Assembly: GCA_963745955.1 (NCBI GenBank)
Contig: CAVUZI010000003.1
Span: 85,636-149,635, forward strand
Length of the DNA stretch: 64,000 nt
Reading direction: 5' to 3'
Source: Bog-756 sp963745955
Lineage (GTDB): Bacteria > Actinomycetota > Acidimicrobiia > Acidimicrobiales > RAAP-2
In this document: positions 1-7,643 of the stretch, one piece after another
Layout of the letters: each line of letters begins with the position of its first letter
Numbering within the stretch: the stretch's first letter is position 1
Translations under genes and position numbers: made by a program
The notes under the pieces: model-generated
Told to the model about the DNA's origin: nothing
Seen by the model: only the letters and a program-made list of their open reading frames with translations
Database searches by the model: none

Positions 1-524
1 GCCGCGGCCGGATGCGGATGGGGCCGCTGGCCTCCATGGTCACCGCGCACCGTCCGACCCGCCTGGCCGTCCGATGGGCCGGCCGTACAGGTCACGCCGG
101 CGCTCCGGGCCGGCACCATCGGCGCCAGGAGGCCGATGACCAGCACTGCGGCCAGCAGGGCACCGACGGCCTGCACCCAACCCGATCCGCTCGAATGCGC
201 CACCCCGGCCCAGGCCAGGACGGCCACCGCACTGCCGACCACCGGAGCCAGCCAGGCCACCGGGTGCAGCCGGGCGCGGAGCCGGACGCCACCGGGCAAC
301 CGGTCGGGATCCGAGCGCGCCGACCGGCGGGCGAACACGCCCCACGAGACGAGGGCGGCGGCCAGCGTGGCCACCAGCCCGACGGCGGCCCCGGCCACCA
401 CGACGGCGGGCCCGAAGACGGCCCGGATGACGACCACGACGCACACGCCGGCCACCAGTCCGGTGGCGATCGCACCGACCGTGCGCCGCAGCAGCGGACG
501 GCGGTCGGCGCCCGCTTGGCTCAC
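1..524 (-). CDS. DUF58-type membrane protein, 3' part outside window
   Basis: A GTG start at 524 overlaps the stop of the MoxR gene (GTGA junction). The readable product begins VSQAGADRRPLLRR, then shows two hydrophobic segments near residues 17-37 and 40-62, a basic patch, and two further hydrophobic stretches before residue 140. No stop is met before the window edge. MoxR ATPases are typically followed by DUF58 proteins with paired N-terminal membrane segments, which fits. The last readable stretch looks better in another frame (VTMEASGPIRIR, near 38-43 and leftwards), so a one-base frameshift near 44-50 is likely. The DUF58 assignment rests on context and membrane topology, because the diagnostic domain lies outside the window. 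Confidence 0.55.
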   Translation of the reverse strand, partial: MSQAGADRRPLLRRTVGAIATGLVAGVCVVVVIRAVFGPAVVVAGAAVGLVATLAAALVSWGVFARRSARSDPDRLPGGVRLRARLHPVAWLAPVVGSAVAVLAWAGVAHSSGSGWVQAVGALLAAVLVIGLLAPMVPARSAGVTCTAGPSDGQAGRTVRGDHGGQRPHPHPAA

Positions 525-1516
525 GTGGGCGGGACGGGTGTCTCTTCGACGATCCGGGTGACGAGCGCCGGACCGTCGCCGCCACCGCCCTCGGCGATGA
601 GCCGGTGGGAGAGGCATGCCACCGCCACCGCCTGGATGTCCTCGGGATTGACGTAGGCCCGCTCCGACAGCACCGCGTAAGCCTGGGCGCTGCGGATCAG
701 CGAGATGGCCGCCCGCGGGCTGGCGCCGAGGCGCACGGTGCCGGCGGTGCGGGTGGCCCTCACCAGCGCGACGGCGTACTCGGCCACCGCTGTGACCACC
801 TGCACCGACGCGGTGGCGTTGATGACCCTCGCCCACCGGGCCGGGTCGGCCACCGGGGTCAGGGCGTCGAGGGCGTAGCGACCGCCCTGGTGCAGGACCA
901 GGCGGGTCTCCACGTCCGTGTCGGGATACCCGATGGAGGTGGAGACCCCGAACCGGTCGAGCTGGCTCTCCACCAACGGGTAGGTGCCGAGCTGGCCGAT
1001 GGGGTTCTGGGTTCCGATGACCATGTGGGGCCGGGGCAGTGGCCACGACTCGCCGTCCACCGACACCTGCTGCTCCTCCATGGCTTCGAGGAGGGCGGAC
1101 TGGGTCCGGGGCGGGGTCCGGTTGAGCTCGTCGAGCAGGACCACATGTCCGAACACCGGTCCGGGTCGGAAATCCCACGTCCCGGTGTCGGGGGAGAAGA
1201 CGGTCACGCCGGTGATGTCGGAGGGGAGCAGGTCGGGATTGCCCTGGACCCGTGACAGCTGGACCCCGAGCGCGGTGGCCAGGGCCCGGGCCAGGACGGT
1301 CTTGCCCACGCCGGGGACGTCCTCGATGAGGAGATGGCTACCCGACAGGGCCGCGACCACGGCGAAGGTGACCGCCCTCGGGGTCCCGAGAAGCACCTCC
1401 GACAGGGCCACGTGCAGGTCCGAGGCCGTGGCCACCGCCTCGTCGATGGACGGGACGGGACCGCCGACCGCCGCCGGCTCACGACCCACCGTTCCGATGC
1501 CGGTGCTCGTGCTCAT
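521..1516 (-). CDS. MoxR family AAA+ ATPase
   Basis: A 331-residue AAA+ ATPase of the MoxR family, whose members act as chaperone-like ATPases assembling or activating partner proteins. Visible motifs are the Walker A GVGKT near residue 70, the Walker B VVLLDE near 125, and the sensor-1 GTQNP near 168. I chose the ATG at 1516 (MSTSTGIG), since family members have short N-termini; an in-frame ATG nine codons upstream at 1543 is possible. The gene is translationally coupled to the downstream membrane gene, the usual MoxR-DUF58 operon arrangement. Substrate and role are not visible from the sequence. Confidence 0.9.
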   Translation of the reverse strand: MSTSTGIGTVGREPAAVGGPVPSIDEAVATASDLHVALSEVLLGTPRAVTFAVVAALSGSHLLIEDVPGVGKTVLARALATALGVQLSRVQGNPDLLPSDITGVTVFSPDTGTWDFRPGPVFGHVVLLDELNRTPPRTQSALLEAMEEQQVSVDGESWPLPRPHMVIGTQNPIGQLGTYPLVESQLDRFGVSTSIGYPDTDVETRLVLHQGGRYALDALTPVADPARWARVINATASVQVVTAVAEYAVALVRATRTAGTVRLGASPRAAISLIRSAQAYAVLSERAYVNPEDIQAVAVACLSHRLIAEGGGGDGPALVTRIVEETPVPPT

Positions 1517-1611
1517 GCGCTCCCCTGCCTCTCCTGCACCCACCCGTCCGCGGATCCCGGCGCCGTGCGTGGTAGTCCACCCACCCTAGGCGTCACCGGA
1601 GTTGCGGTTCA

Positions 1612-1629
1612 ATGGCCGGATCCGGCCAT
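1612..1629. terminator. 18-bp perfect palindrome between operons
   Basis: ATGGCCGGATCCGGCCAT reads the same on both strands. It lies 26 bp beyond the stop of the kinase gene and upstream of moxR, both on the minus strand. It could be a GC-rich intrinsic terminator for the glp operon, but no T-run follows. An operator for moxR is the alternative. Confidence 0.35.
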
Positions 1630-1654
1630 GCCCGGGTCCGGCCTGGGGATGGGC

Positions 1655-3124
1655 TCAGAAGTCAAGGGCGGACAGCTCGGGGATGGTGGCCTCCGACCTG
1701 CTGCGGGCTTCGAGCCAACGGGCCCGGGCCGCCTCTCGTCGGTCGTCGCCCACGGCGGGGTCGACCACCAGGCGCGGTGCCCATGCCGCAGCCACCTCGG
1801 TCTCGTCCGACCAGGTGCCGACGGCCATGCCGGCCAGGTAGGCCGCCCCGAGGGTGGTGGCCTCGAGCACGGGGGCGATCTCGACGGGCCGGCCGCAGGC
1901 GTCGGCCAGGGACTGGGTGAAGACCGGGTTGGCGGACATCCCGCCGTCGACCCGGAGCGAGGCGATGGGCAGGCCCGAGTCGGCCGCGGCCGCCTCGAGG
2001 AGGTCGGCGCCCCGGTGGGCCACTCCCTCGAGGACGGCACGGACCAGTTCCGGTCGCCCGCTCCCCCTGGTGAGACCGGTGAAGGTCCCGCGTGCTCCGA
2101 AGTCCCAGACCGGCGTGCCCAGTCCGAGCAGGGCGGGTACGAACCACACGTCGCCGGTGTCGGCACAGCGGGCGGCGACCTCGGCCGAGTCGGCGGCCGA
2201 GTCGATGATGGCCAGGTCGTCGCGCAGCCACTCCACGCAGGTCCCCGCGGACAGCATGATGGCCTCGACCCCCCAGGTGACCTTGCCGCCGCGGCGCCAG
2301 GCGATGATGGGGATGGTGCCGGCCGGCCCCCGGGCCATCTGGACCGGTCGGCCCGGGCCCACGCACTGGTCGAGCATCCCCCCGGTCCCGAAGGTGGCCT
2401 TGGCCTGTCCCGGGAGGGTGCATCCCTGTCCGATGAGCGATGCCTGCTGATCGCCGGCCATGCCCGCGATCAACGGCCGTCCGGCCAGGATCTCCGCCGG
2501 GCCGACGGCGCCGGACGAGTCGACGATCTCGGGCATGAGCGATTCGTGGATGCGCAGCTCGGCGAGCACCTCGGTGTTCCACCCGGATCCGTCCGCGTGC
2601 ACGAGGCCGGTCACACCGGCGTTGGAGGCATCGGTGACGTGGAGGCTCCCGTTCGACAACGTCCACGCCACCCAGCTGTCCACCGTGCCGAAGGCGAGCT
2701 CCCCGCGCTCGGACCGCGAGCGGTCCGGATCGGCCAGGTCGAGCAGTGCGGCCACCTTCGTGGCCGAGGCGTTGGGTGCCACCCTGATCCCCCGGGACTG
2801 AAGCTCCAGGCAGGTACCGACCGTCCGGAGGTCCTGCCAACCGAGCCCCGGTCCCACCGGCGAGCCGGTGGCCCGGTCCCAGACGATGGTCGAGGCCCGC
2901 TGGTCGGCGATCCCGACCGCGTCGACGGGGCCGCCCTCGGCCAGGGTCTGCGAGGCCACCGCCACCACCGCCGCGGCCATGGCCTCCGCATCGAATTCCA
3001 CCAGCCCGGGGAAGGGCGTGTCGGGCAGCACGGGCACGTGGTGGATGTGCTCGACGGTGCCGTCGGGGCGGACCACCGCGCCGCGGACTCCCGAGGTGCC
3101 GACGTCGACGACCAGGATGCTCAC
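1655..3124 (-). CDS. FGGY-family carbohydrate kinase, glycerol-kinase-like
   Basis: A 489-residue sugar kinase of the FGGY (ASKHA) fold. The N-terminus begins VSILVVDVGTSGVRGAVV, with the phosphate-1 loop DVGTSGVRG. The middle carries GDQQASLIGQG and GTGGMLDQ, close to the glycerol-kinase patterns GDQQAALFGQ and NTYGTG. The C-terminal LRVDGGMSANP is the adenosine-binding segment. The start is a GTG that overlaps the stop of the upstream flavoprotein gene. Its place behind glpD makes glycerol or a related polyol the likely substrate. The sequence differs enough from classical GlpK in the first loop that another triose or polyol substrate is possible, so I leave the symbol empty. Confidence 0.82.
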   Translation of the reverse strand: MSILVVDVGTSGVRGAVVRPDGTVEHIHHVPVLPDTPFPGLVEFDAEAMAAAVVAVASQTLAEGGPVDAVGIADQRASTIVWDRATGSPVGPGLGWQDLRTVGTCLELQSRGIRVAPNASATKVAALLDLADPDRSRSERGELAFGTVDSWVAWTLSNGSLHVTDASNAGVTGLVHADGSGWNTEVLAELRIHESLMPEIVDSSGAVGPAEILAGRPLIAGMAGDQQASLIGQGCTLPGQAKATFGTGGMLDQCVGPGRPVQMARGPAGTIPIIAWRRGGKVTWGVEAIMLSAGTCVEWLRDDLAIIDSAADSAEVAARCADTGDVWFVPALLGLGTPVWDFGARGTFTGLTRGSGRPELVRAVLEGVAHRGADLLEAAAADSGLPIASLRVDGGMSANPVFTQSLADACGRPVEIAPVLEATTLGAAYLAGMAVGTWSDETEVAAAWAPRLVVDPAVGDDRREAARARWLEARSRSEATIPELSALDF

Positions 3125-4632
3125 GGCCAGCCCACCACGCCGAACGGGCTGGGCAGGCCGAGCTTGCCGGGGTTGAGGATGCCGTGCGGATCGAGGGCCT
3201 GCTTGACGGAGGCCAGCACCTCGAAGCCGGCGCCGAGGGCACCGGGCAGGAAGCGGGCCCGGTTGATGCCGATGCCGTGGTGATGGCTGATGGCGCCCCC
3301 CGCGGCCATGGTGGCCTCGGTCACCTCGTCCCAGGCCCGCCGGTAGTACTGCGCCACCCAGGACCGGTGGGCGGCGGGATCGAGGTCGGCAGGGGGCCGG
3401 CCGGCGAAGGTGAAGTAGAGGCAGGCGCCGTCGGTGTAGGCGTGGGACTGGTGGGACGATGCCACCGCCGTACCCTCGACACGGCCGAGGGCGGCCAGCA
3501 CCGAGTCGTAGAGCCCGGGCAGCGCCCGCCACCGGGCCGAGATCTCGACGGTGTCGACGACCACGCCGGCCCGCCACAGCGGAGCCAGGGCGGACACGTC
3601 GTTGCGGTGACCGAGCCAGCGCTCGACCAGGTCCGTCCCGAGGGGTAGGGCGCTCCCGCACTCCTCGTCGACCACGGCCAGGGTGGCCTCGATGAGGGTC
3701 GGGTCGCCCTCGTCGAGGACGATCAGGACGTTGGTGTCGGGCTGGTCGAACGAACGCCCGGACTCGGTCCGGTCGTAGAGGCGCAGGACGGCCGGAGTGG
3801 CGCCGCGGCGCAGGATGCCCCGGCAGGCGTCGAGGCCGTCGGCGAAGGAGGCGAACCCGAAGGCCCGCCGCCCTTCACCCCCGGGGACCGGGTGGACCCG
3901 GAACCGACCCTCGGTGATCACCCCGAGCGTGCCCTCGCTGCCCACGAACAGCTGGGTGAGGTCCGGGCCGGTGGCCGACCTCGGCCCGTGCCCACCGGTC
4001 CGCACCACCCGTCCGTCGGCCAGCACCACCTCGAGGCCGATGACCATGTCCTCGATCTTCCCGTAGCGGTTGGAGTACTGGCCCGCGCCGCGACAGGCCA
4101 ACCATCCGCCCACCGTGGAGAGGTCCATCGACTGGGGCCAGTGTCCGAGGGTGACGCCGGAGCCGCCGCGGAGGGCCGACTCGACGTCGGGGCCGAAGGT
4201 GCCGGCCCGGATGTCGGCCACCAGCGAGAGGGTGTCGACGTGGACGACCCCGGCCAGCCCGCACAGGTCGAGGGCGACCCCGCCGAAGAGGGGGATGGAG
4301 GCGCCGCAGACACCGCTGCGCCCACCGGCGGGTGTCACCGGCATCCGCTCGTGATGGCACAGGCCGAGCACCCCGGCCACCTGTGCCGTGTCGGTGGGCC
4401 GGGCCACGACCGCGGGGCGGGACGGGACCTGCCCGTCGACGGCCCATCCGATGGCCACGGGCCACCAGTCGCGACCGGCCTCGGCCCGCGAGGCGTCGTC
4501 GTCGACCACGGCGCAGATCTCGCCCAGCCGCCGGCGGAGATCGTCGTCGACCTCGACCCGTGGCCCCTCCAGGTGGTCGATGACCCGGTCCGGGGTGGCG
4601 TCGATGGGTGTGACCGGCGTGGGCTGGGTCAC
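3121..4632 (-). CDS. FAD-binding oxidase, alkyl-DHAP-synthase-like
   Basis: A 503-residue flavoprotein of the FAD-binding PCMH/oxidase family. Residues around 115-230 carry the flavin-binding core, including GHWPQSMDLSTVGGW and GAGQYSNRYGKIEDMV, the pattern typical of alkyldihydroxyacetone-phosphate synthases and their actinobacterial relatives. Near the C-terminus SHHHGIGINRARF supplies the histidine cluster of that family, followed by LDPHGILNPGKLG. The GTG start lies in a GTGA overlap with the glpD stop. In eukaryotes the family exchanges the acyl chain of acyl-DHAP for an alkyl chain; in actinobacteria the reaction is generally unproven. Operon context with glpD and an FGGY kinase supports a glycerol- or DHAP-linked substrate. 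Confidence 0.82.
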   Translation of the reverse strand: MTQPTPVTPIDATPDRVIDHLEGPRVEVDDDLRRRLGEICAVVDDDASRAEAGRDWWPVAIGWAVDGQVPSRPAVVARPTDTAQVAGVLGLCHHERMPVTPAGGRSGVCGASIPLFGGVALDLCGLAGVVHVDTLSLVADIRAGTFGPDVESALRGGSGVTLGHWPQSMDLSTVGGWLACRGAGQYSNRYGKIEDMVIGLEVVLADGRVVRTGGHGPRSATGPDLTQLFVGSEGTLGVITEGRFRVHPVPGGEGRRAFGFASFADGLDACRGILRRGATPAVLRLYDRTESGRSFDQPDTNVLIVLDEGDPTLIEATLAVVDEECGSALPLGTDLVERWLGHRNDVSALAPLWRAGVVVDTVEISARWRALPGLYDSVLAALGRVEGTAVASSHQSHAYTDGACLYFTFAGRPPADLDPAAHRSWVAQYYRRAWDEVTEATMAAGGAISHHHGIGINRARFLPGALGAGFEVLASVKQALDPHGILNPGKLGLPSPFGVVGWP

Positions 4633-6464
4633 CCGGGCTCGGTCCCGTGGACGACGGCATGGGTGTACGGGCCCGCGTCGGGGTCGAGCCCGGCTCGCAC
4701 CAGTTGCGCCCGGATATCCCGGGCGTACGCCTCCGCCTCGTGCTCGGCGCGGGCATCGTCCCAGCCCAGCGACGGGCCGATGAGGGCGGCCACCCGGGTG
4801 GCCGCCTCGGCCGCGCCGCGGGCGTCGCGCAGTGAGGCCCGGGTCCGTCGGTCGAGCACATCGGCCACCGACCGGGCCATCTCCTCCTCCACCGCATACA
4901 CGGCTTCGGCGGCCAGGTAGTGGAGGCCGGGGACCAGCGGGTCGAGCAGCTCCGGTCGCCCGTCGGCCACGGCCAGCACGGCCGGGGTCTCGGTGCCGTA
5001 CCGGCCGGCCAGATGGGCGGCCACCGTTGCCGCGGAGTCGGCACGGTCGGCACGGTCGGCACGGTCGGCACGGTCGGCACGGTCGGCGGGGCCGGCGGGG
5101 CCGGCGGGGACGCGACCGGCGGGCCCGGCTCCGGAAACCCCGGGCGCCCGGGCCCGGGGTGTCCGGGCCGGCGCCCCGCGCAGCCGGAGGGTCTTCGTCA
5201 CGCACGGGCCGGATCGACGCCCGAGCACCTTGAGCGCGGCGTCGACGGTATCCTCGGCCATCTTGCGGTACGTGGTGAGCTTGCCCCCGGTGACGGTGAC
5301 CATCCCCTCGGGGGAGGTCCGCACGGTATGGCGGCGGGACAGGTCGGCCGTCCGCTCGCTCGGCGCGTGCCCGCCATCCATCGGGGCCAGCAACGGCCGC
5401 AGCCCGACCCAGATGCCGGCGATGTCGGTCCCCTGGATCGGGGTGGTGGTGATGGCGTTGGCCGCGTCGAGGATGTAGTCGACGTCTTCGGGCAGGCAGC
5501 TCGGATCGTCGAGGGGCCCGTCCCACTCGGTGTCGGTGGTCCCGAGATAGACCTGGTCACCCCACGACACCACGAAGATCGACCGGCGGTCCTCCCGCAC
5601 CGGGATGACGGCGGCGATGTCGCACGGGAAGGCGGCCTCGGGCACGGTGATGTGGATGCCCTTGGCCGGCCGGATCGAATGCGGGTTCCGCCCCTCGTCG
5701 AGGGCGCGTACCTCGTCGGCCCACACCCCGGCCGCGTTGACCACCACTGACGCGTTGACCACGAAGGACGGTCCATCCTCGGGCGTCACCGTGGCCCCGT
5801 TGACCCGACCATCGGCTCCGGTGGTGAGGGCGGTCACCGGTGCGTGGTTGGCGGCCACGGCGCCGTGGTCGAGCACCGCGGTGCGGAGCACGGTGAGGGT
5901 GAGCCGGGCGTCGTCGGTGCGGGCGTCCCAGTAGAGGAAGCCGGCCACCAGCCGGTCGGCCTGCAGGTTGGGCATGTGGGCCAGGGCCTGGGCCCGGGTC
6001 ACCTTCTCGTGACGCCGTCCGATGCGGACTCCTCCGGTCAGGTCGTACAGCCACAGGGCGGTCCGGTAGACACGGGCCACGCCGCGGTTGACCACCCCGT
6101 CGCGTCCGAACAAGGGGATGAGGAAGGGGAGCGGCGACACCAGATGGGGGGCGTTGTCGAGCAGGCGCTGACGTTCGGCCAGGTTCTCGTAGACCAAACG
6201 GAACTCGTTCTGCTGCAGATAGCGGAGACCGCCGTGGACCAGCTTGGAGGACTTGGACGAGGTGCCCGAAGCGAAGTCGTCCCTCTCGACCAACGCGGTC
6301 TTGAGGCCCCGGCTGGCCGCGTCCAGGGCCACCCCCGCTCCGGTGATGCCACCGCCGATGACCAGCACGTCGAACGACTCCGAGGCCAGCCGGGACAGCG
6401 CCTCGTCCCGTTGGAAGCGACCGGCGCTCGGCTCGGAGACGCGGACGCGGTCGGGCATGGACAA
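4629..6464 (-). CDS. glpD: FAD-dependent glycerol-3-phosphate dehydrogenase
   Basis: A 611-residue enzyme that oxidises glycerol-3-phosphate to dihydroxyacetone phosphate and passes electrons to the respiratory chain. The dinucleotide-binding VIGGGITGAGVALDAASRG sits near residues 35-53, followed by ASGTSSKSSKLVHGGLRYL, a GlpD signature. VTGGKLTTYRKMAEDT closes the FAD domain near residue 395. An unusual Ala-Asp-Arg repeat region near residues 458-475 interrupts the C-terminal domain; the rest is regular. It is the first gene of a three-gene coupled operon and is divergent from a Fur/PerR regulator; the shared intergenic region holds a strong palindrome. Confidence 0.93.
   Translation of the reverse strand: MSMPDRVRVSEPSAGRFQRDEALSRLASESFDVLVIGGGITGAGVALDAASRGLKTALVERDDFASGTSSKSSKLVHGGLRYLQQNEFRLVYENLAERQRLLDNAPHLVSPLPFLIPLFGRDGVVNRGVARVYRTALWLYDLTGGVRIGRRHEKVTRAQALAHMPNLQADRLVAGFLYWDARTDDARLTLTVLRTAVLDHGAVAANHAPVTALTTGADGRVNGATVTPEDGPSFVVNASVVVNAAGVWADEVRALDEGRNPHSIRPAKGIHITVPEAAFPCDIAAVIPVREDRRSIFVVSWGDQVYLGTTDTEWDGPLDDPSCLPEDVDYILDAANAITTTPIQGTDIAGIWVGLRPLLAPMDGGHAPSERTADLSRRHTVRTSPEGMVTVTGGKLTTYRKMAEDTVDAALKVLGRRSGPCVTKTLRLRGAPARTPRARAPGVSGAGPAGRVPAGPAGPADRADRADRADRADRADSAATVAAHLAGRYGTETPAVLAVADGRPELLDPLVPGLHYLAAEAVYAVEEEMARSVADVLDRRTRASLRDARGAAEAATRVAALIGPSLGWDDARAEHEAEAYARDIRAQLVRAGLDPDAGPYTHAVVHGTEPG
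5041..5085. repeat. Five tandem copies of a 9-bp unit inside glpD
   Basis: The unit gcacggtcg is repeated five times without a break and encodes an Ala-Asp-Arg repeat in GlpD. It is followed by GC-rich degenerate repeats (ggggccggc). Because 9 is a multiple of 3, expansion or contraction by slippage keeps the frame. Confidence 0.9.
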
Positions 6465-6550
6465 AGCCTGCCACAGGTGGACGGGAACCCCGTCGCCGGT
6501 GGGTCTCCGTCGGGGGCGGATGGAGCACCTCTTCCGACGGAGGGCTTATC

Positions 6551-6578
6551 TACAATGATTGTTGAAAAACAATCATTG
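6551..6578. promoter_or_regulatory. Fur/PerR-type operator and -10 element
   Basis: The arms CAATGATTGTT (6553-6563) and AACAATCATTG (6568-6578) are a perfect 11-bp inverted repeat around GAAA. It is AT-rich in a GC-rich genome and resembles Fur/PerR boxes. TACAAT at 6551-6556 is a good -10 hexamer overlapping the left arm, and the regulator's GTG start is at 6587. This suggests autorepression. Control of the divergent glpD is possible, since the palindrome lies about 90 bp upstream of it. Confidence 0.75.
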
Positions 6579-6586
6579 GTGGTAGA

Positions 6587-7072
6587 GTGGAGACCGTGAG
6601 GACGCCCGATGAGCTGACCGAGTTGTTCCGGTCCACCGGTCGCAAGGTCACCGCCCAGCGCCAGTGCATCTTCCGGCTCCTGCAGGGCAACGAGACCCAC
6701 CCGTCGGCCGAGGCGATCCATGCCGAAGCCAGCCGGGAGATGGAGACCATCTCCTTGAAGACCGTCTACCAGACACTCCACGACCTGGCCGAGCTCGGGG
6801 AGATCGCCTCCTTGGACGTGGGAACCGGCATGACCCGGTTCGACCCCAACGTGGACCATCCCCATCATCACCTGGTCTGTCGCAGCTGCGGCCGGGTGCG
6901 TGACCTGGTGGCCGACTTCCCGGATGTGCAGATCCCGAAAGGCGCCGACCTCGGCTTCGTCGTCGGCTCGGCGGAGATCGTCTTCAGGGGATTGTGCCCC
7001 GAGTGCCGGCCGCCCGGACGCCGTCGGAACCGGGCATCTTCCAGCAGCGCTTCATTGTCACCGTCCCACTAA
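6587..7072 (+). CDS. Fur family metalloregulator, PerR-like
   Basis: A 161-residue Fur-superfamily repressor. Residues 1-80 form the winged helix, with TISLKTVYQTLHDLAELGEI as recognition helix and wing. Residues 81-140 hold the metal sites: HPHHHLVCRSCG and CPEC give two CxxC pairs (C98/C101 and C137/C140) for the structural zinc, plus several histidines for the regulatory metal. The GTG start lies 9 bp after a perfect palindrome. The tail after residue 145 is Ser/Arg-rich and non-conserved. The next gene is rubrerythrin, a classical PerR target, so peroxide sensing is more likely than iron uptake control, but sequence alone does not separate Fur from PerR. Confidence 0.85.
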   Translation: METVRTPDELTELFRSTGRKVTAQRQCIFRLLQGNETHPSAEAIHAEASREMETISLKTVYQTLHDLAELGEIASLDVGTGMTRFDPNVDHPHHHLVCRSCGRVRDLVADFPDVQIPKGADLGFVVGSAEIVFRGLCPECRPPGRRRNRASSSSASLSPSH

Positions 7073-7117
7073 GCAACCCGTGGTGCCTGCCACAACACCC
7101 ATGAAAGGAACCCCCCC

Positions 7118-7537
7118 ATGACCGCACTGAAGGATTCAAAGACCGAGGCCAACCTCAAGGTGGCCTTCGCCGGCGAGAGCCAGGCGAACCGGCGCTATCT
7201 CTACTTCGCCCAGAAAGCGGACGTCGAGGGTTACCCCGACGTGGCCGCACTGTTCCGTTCGGTGGCGGAGGGTGAGACCGGACACGCCTTCGGCCACTTC
7301 GACTTCCTCCGCGAGGTGGGTGACCCGGTGACCGGCGTTCCCGTCGGACCGACCGAGGACAACCTCAAGTCGGCCATCGAAGGTGAGACGTACGAGTACT
7401 CCGAGATGTACCCGGGCTTCGCCAAGACGGCGCGCGACGAGGGATTCGTCGAGATCGCCGAGTGGCTCGAGACCCTGGCCCGGGCGGAGAAGAGCCACGC
7501 CGGTCGGTTCACCGAGGGCCTGGCCTCGGTCTCCTAG
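7118..7537 (+). CDS. Rubrerythrin (ferritin-like di-iron domain only)
   Basis: A 139-residue ferritin-like di-iron protein that reduces hydrogen peroxide. Likely ligands are seen in GESQANRRY (E20), AEGETGHAFGH (E53, H56), EGETYEYSEMY (E90 region) and AEKSHAGRF (E124, H127). The C-terminal rubredoxin domain of classical rubrerythrins is missing, so an external electron donor is needed. A good ribosome site (aaaggaa) precedes the ATG. It sits 45 bp behind the Fur/PerR gene and just before a DUF3501 gene, a recurrent pairing. The C-terminus has no encapsulin targeting motif. Confidence 0.9.
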   Translation: MTALKDSKTEANLKVAFAGESQANRRYLYFAQKADVEGYPDVAALFRSVAEGETGHAFGHFDFLREVGDPVTGVPVGPTEDNLKSAIEGETYEYSEMYPGFAKTARDEGFVEIAEWLETLARAEKSHAGRFTEGLASVS

Positions 7538-7556
7538 CACCCGGCCCGGTGCCCGC

Positions 7557-7604
7557 ACCACACCGGCCCACACCGGTCCCTGCGCCAGCCGGGGCCGGTG
7601 TGGT
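7557..7604 (+). terminator. GC-rich hairpin after rubrerythrin
   Basis: The arms 7557-7569 (accacaccggccc) and 7592-7604 are perfectly complementary over 13 bp with a 22-base loop. The hairpin lies 20 bp after the rubrerythrin stop. No T-run follows, so it may attenuate rather than fully end transcription into the DUF3501 gene 40 bp further on. Confidence 0.5.
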
Positions 7605-7643
7605 CGGACGGCCCGGCTCGCAGACGCCCCAGAGGAGATCACC

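Noticed and set aside
1334..3283. A 649-codon plus-strand open frame opposite the kinase gene
   Set aside because: Antisense shadow of a high-GC gene: low-complexity Gly/Arg/His-rich translation with no motif, while the minus strand encodes a complete FGGY kinase.
7118..7537. Rubrerythrin as the encapsulin cargo
   Set aside because: Its C-terminus (TEGLASVS) has no loading motif and it is in a separate convergent operon.
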